Of a DNA stretch of 16,418 nt, positions 15,419 to 16,418 are shown in pieces. Where the stretch lies: the NCBI GenBank assembly GCA_036308445.1, contig JAXJVS010000007.1, positions 1-16,418 on the forward strand. Direction: 5' to 3'. The translations under genes and the position numbers were made by a program. The notes under the pieces were generated by a model, which was not told the origin of the DNA, did no database searches, and saw only the letters and a list, made by a program, of their open reading frames with translations. The stretch is from MGBC113645 sp036308445 (lineage in GTDB: Bacteria; Bacillota_I; Bacilli_A; Erysipelotrichales; Coprobacillaceae). The first letter of the stretch is position 1, and each line of letters starts with the position of its first letter.

Positions 15419-16418
15419 TAATTAAATCCAAATATTTTTTGAGAGATCCCATATCCCTTAACAATCAATTTTTGACCAGTAGGACTTCTAAGCTGCATAG
15501 CACTACCTAATAAAGTATGTTTAACAGCTTTATAAAGTTCTGGTTTCGTATCTTTTAAATATTGCCATAATTCATCACGTTTTGCTAAATTTTCTTCTGT
15601 TCCTGATTTTACACATAAAACTGTAGAAACAGTTGTAAGCATAGTTAAGTATTTAATCATATAGTTTCTAAGCTTTCTACTTTTAATATCCATAACATCA
15701 CAGCTATCAATCATAATTTTATTGACTCTTAATTGCTGATCAATGCGAGAAATCATAATTTGTTCATTTACTGATTGATCTTCTCTACCAATATAATAAC
15801 GATATAAATCAATATCTAGATAATATAAAGTATTTACGTATGGTAATGGTTCATAGACAAATAAATTATCTACATAGAATGTGTGTTTAGGTAACTGTAA
15901 ATTACAATTTCTAAGTAATTGTGTACGATAAATAACTGAATGCATTAATAAATTCTGATGTGGATAGAAATATTTCACATCATACCATCTAAAGATTTTA
16001 TTTATTGGAAAAGCATTTGTATATTTAATAACACTTGATTTATTAGCACTTGGTTTTTCATATACATAATTAGCAATCATCATATCAAGATTTTCACCTT
16101 TATTATGTAATTCTTTCAATGTTTCAACAACTTTAACTAAAGCAGCTTTATCAAACCAATCATCACTATCTAAAACTTTAAAATACAATCCAGTAGCATT
16201 TTTTAATCCAGTATTAACAGCTTCACCATGTCCACCATTTTGCTGGTAAACATATTTTACTGTTTCTGGATATTTAGCTGCATATTCTTGACCAATTCTA
16301 TCTGTTTCATCCTTAGATCCATCATTAACAATAATAATTTCTACATCTTCTTTACAAATCAAAACTGATTCAATAGCATTAGCCATATAATCCATTGAAT
16401 TATAACATGGAATAGCGA
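15418..16418 (-). CDS. Family 2 glycosyltransferase, N-terminus cut off by window edge
   Basis: This GT-A fold glycosyltransferase transfers a sugar from a nucleotide sugar donor, probably at the cytoplasmic face of the membrane. The frame is open to the right edge and reads AIPCYNSMDYMANAIESVL there, the classic GT2 opening, so the Met at 16395 is internal and the true start is just beyond the window. VEIIIVNDGSKDETD (nucleotide binding) and KVLDSDDW (the DxD metal site) follow in the normal order. No C-terminal membrane anchor is seen. It overlaps the PAP2 gene by one base. The pairing suggests a lipid-linked sugar step, but acceptor and product are unknown. Confidence 0.92.
   Translation of the reverse strand, partial: AIPCYNSMDYMANAIESVLICKEDVEIIIVNDGSKDETDRIGQEYAAKYPETVKYVYQQNGGHGEAVNTGLKNATGLYFKVLDSDDWFDKAALVKVVETLKELHNKGENLDMMIANYVYEKPSANKSSVIKYTNAFPINKIFRWYDVKYFYPHQNLLMHSVIYRTQLLRNCNLQLPKHTFYVDNLFVYEPLPYVNTLYYLDIDLYRYYIGREDQSVNEQIMISRIDQQLRVNKIMIDSCDVMDIKSRKLRNYMIKYLTMLTTVSTVLCVKSGTEENLAKRDELWQYLKDTKPELYKAVKHTLLGSAMQLRSPTGQKLIVKGYGISQKIFGFN

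Overview
The window is AT-rich, densely packed bacterial chromosome from a low-GC Gram-positive. TAA, TAG and TGA all end genes, so the standard bacterial code applies. Strong AGGAGG-type ribosome sites, a T-box threonine leader, a recG-plsX-rnc run, a PASTA-containing penicillin-binding protein and a Mollicutes-like gene next to acpP fit an Erysipelotrichia-type gut Firmicute. That lineage placement is inference from gene content. I see no phage, insertion sequence, CRISPR array, tRNA or rRNA.

Layout, left to right. A minus-strand hypothetical gene runs off the left edge (1-695). Two plus-strand genes follow: a YczE/YitT-like membrane protein (819-1460) and a 91-residue orphan (1516-1791). 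They converge on rnc at a shared two-way terminator. From 1809 to the right edge every gene is on the minus strand. In transcription order from the right these are: a glycosyltransferase cut by the window edge plus a PAP2 protein; a class B penicillin-binding protein with one PASTA domain; a pyridoxamine-type kinase overlapping a small radical SAM protein; a tyrosine phosphatase; a helix-turn-helix protein; acpP; a CorA-like transporter; thrS under T-box control; an AEC-type transporter; and recG, plsX and rnc.

Most units are one or two genes closed by a hairpin terminator, and those hairpins often include the last codons of the gene they end. Gene pairs that overlap by 1-4 bases (glycosyltransferase/PAP2, kinase/radical SAM, plsX/rnc) are probably translationally coupled.

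Functional themes are housekeeping: membrane lipid synthesis (plsX, acpP), RNA processing (rnc), replication repair (recG), threonine charging (thrS), wall synthesis (PBP), cofactor salvage (pyridoxal kinase), ion and organic-anion transport (CorA, AEC) and lipid or envelope decoration (glycosyltransferase, PAP2). The least ordinary points are a threonyl-tRNA synthetase lacking its N-terminal TGS domain, a readable T-box with a predicted ACU specifier and UGGU acceptor-pairing bulge, a decayed AbrB/MazE-like reading frame between thrS and corA, and a terminator-like hairpin whose 3' arm is the ribosome site of the next gene. I found no convincing new multi-gene system.
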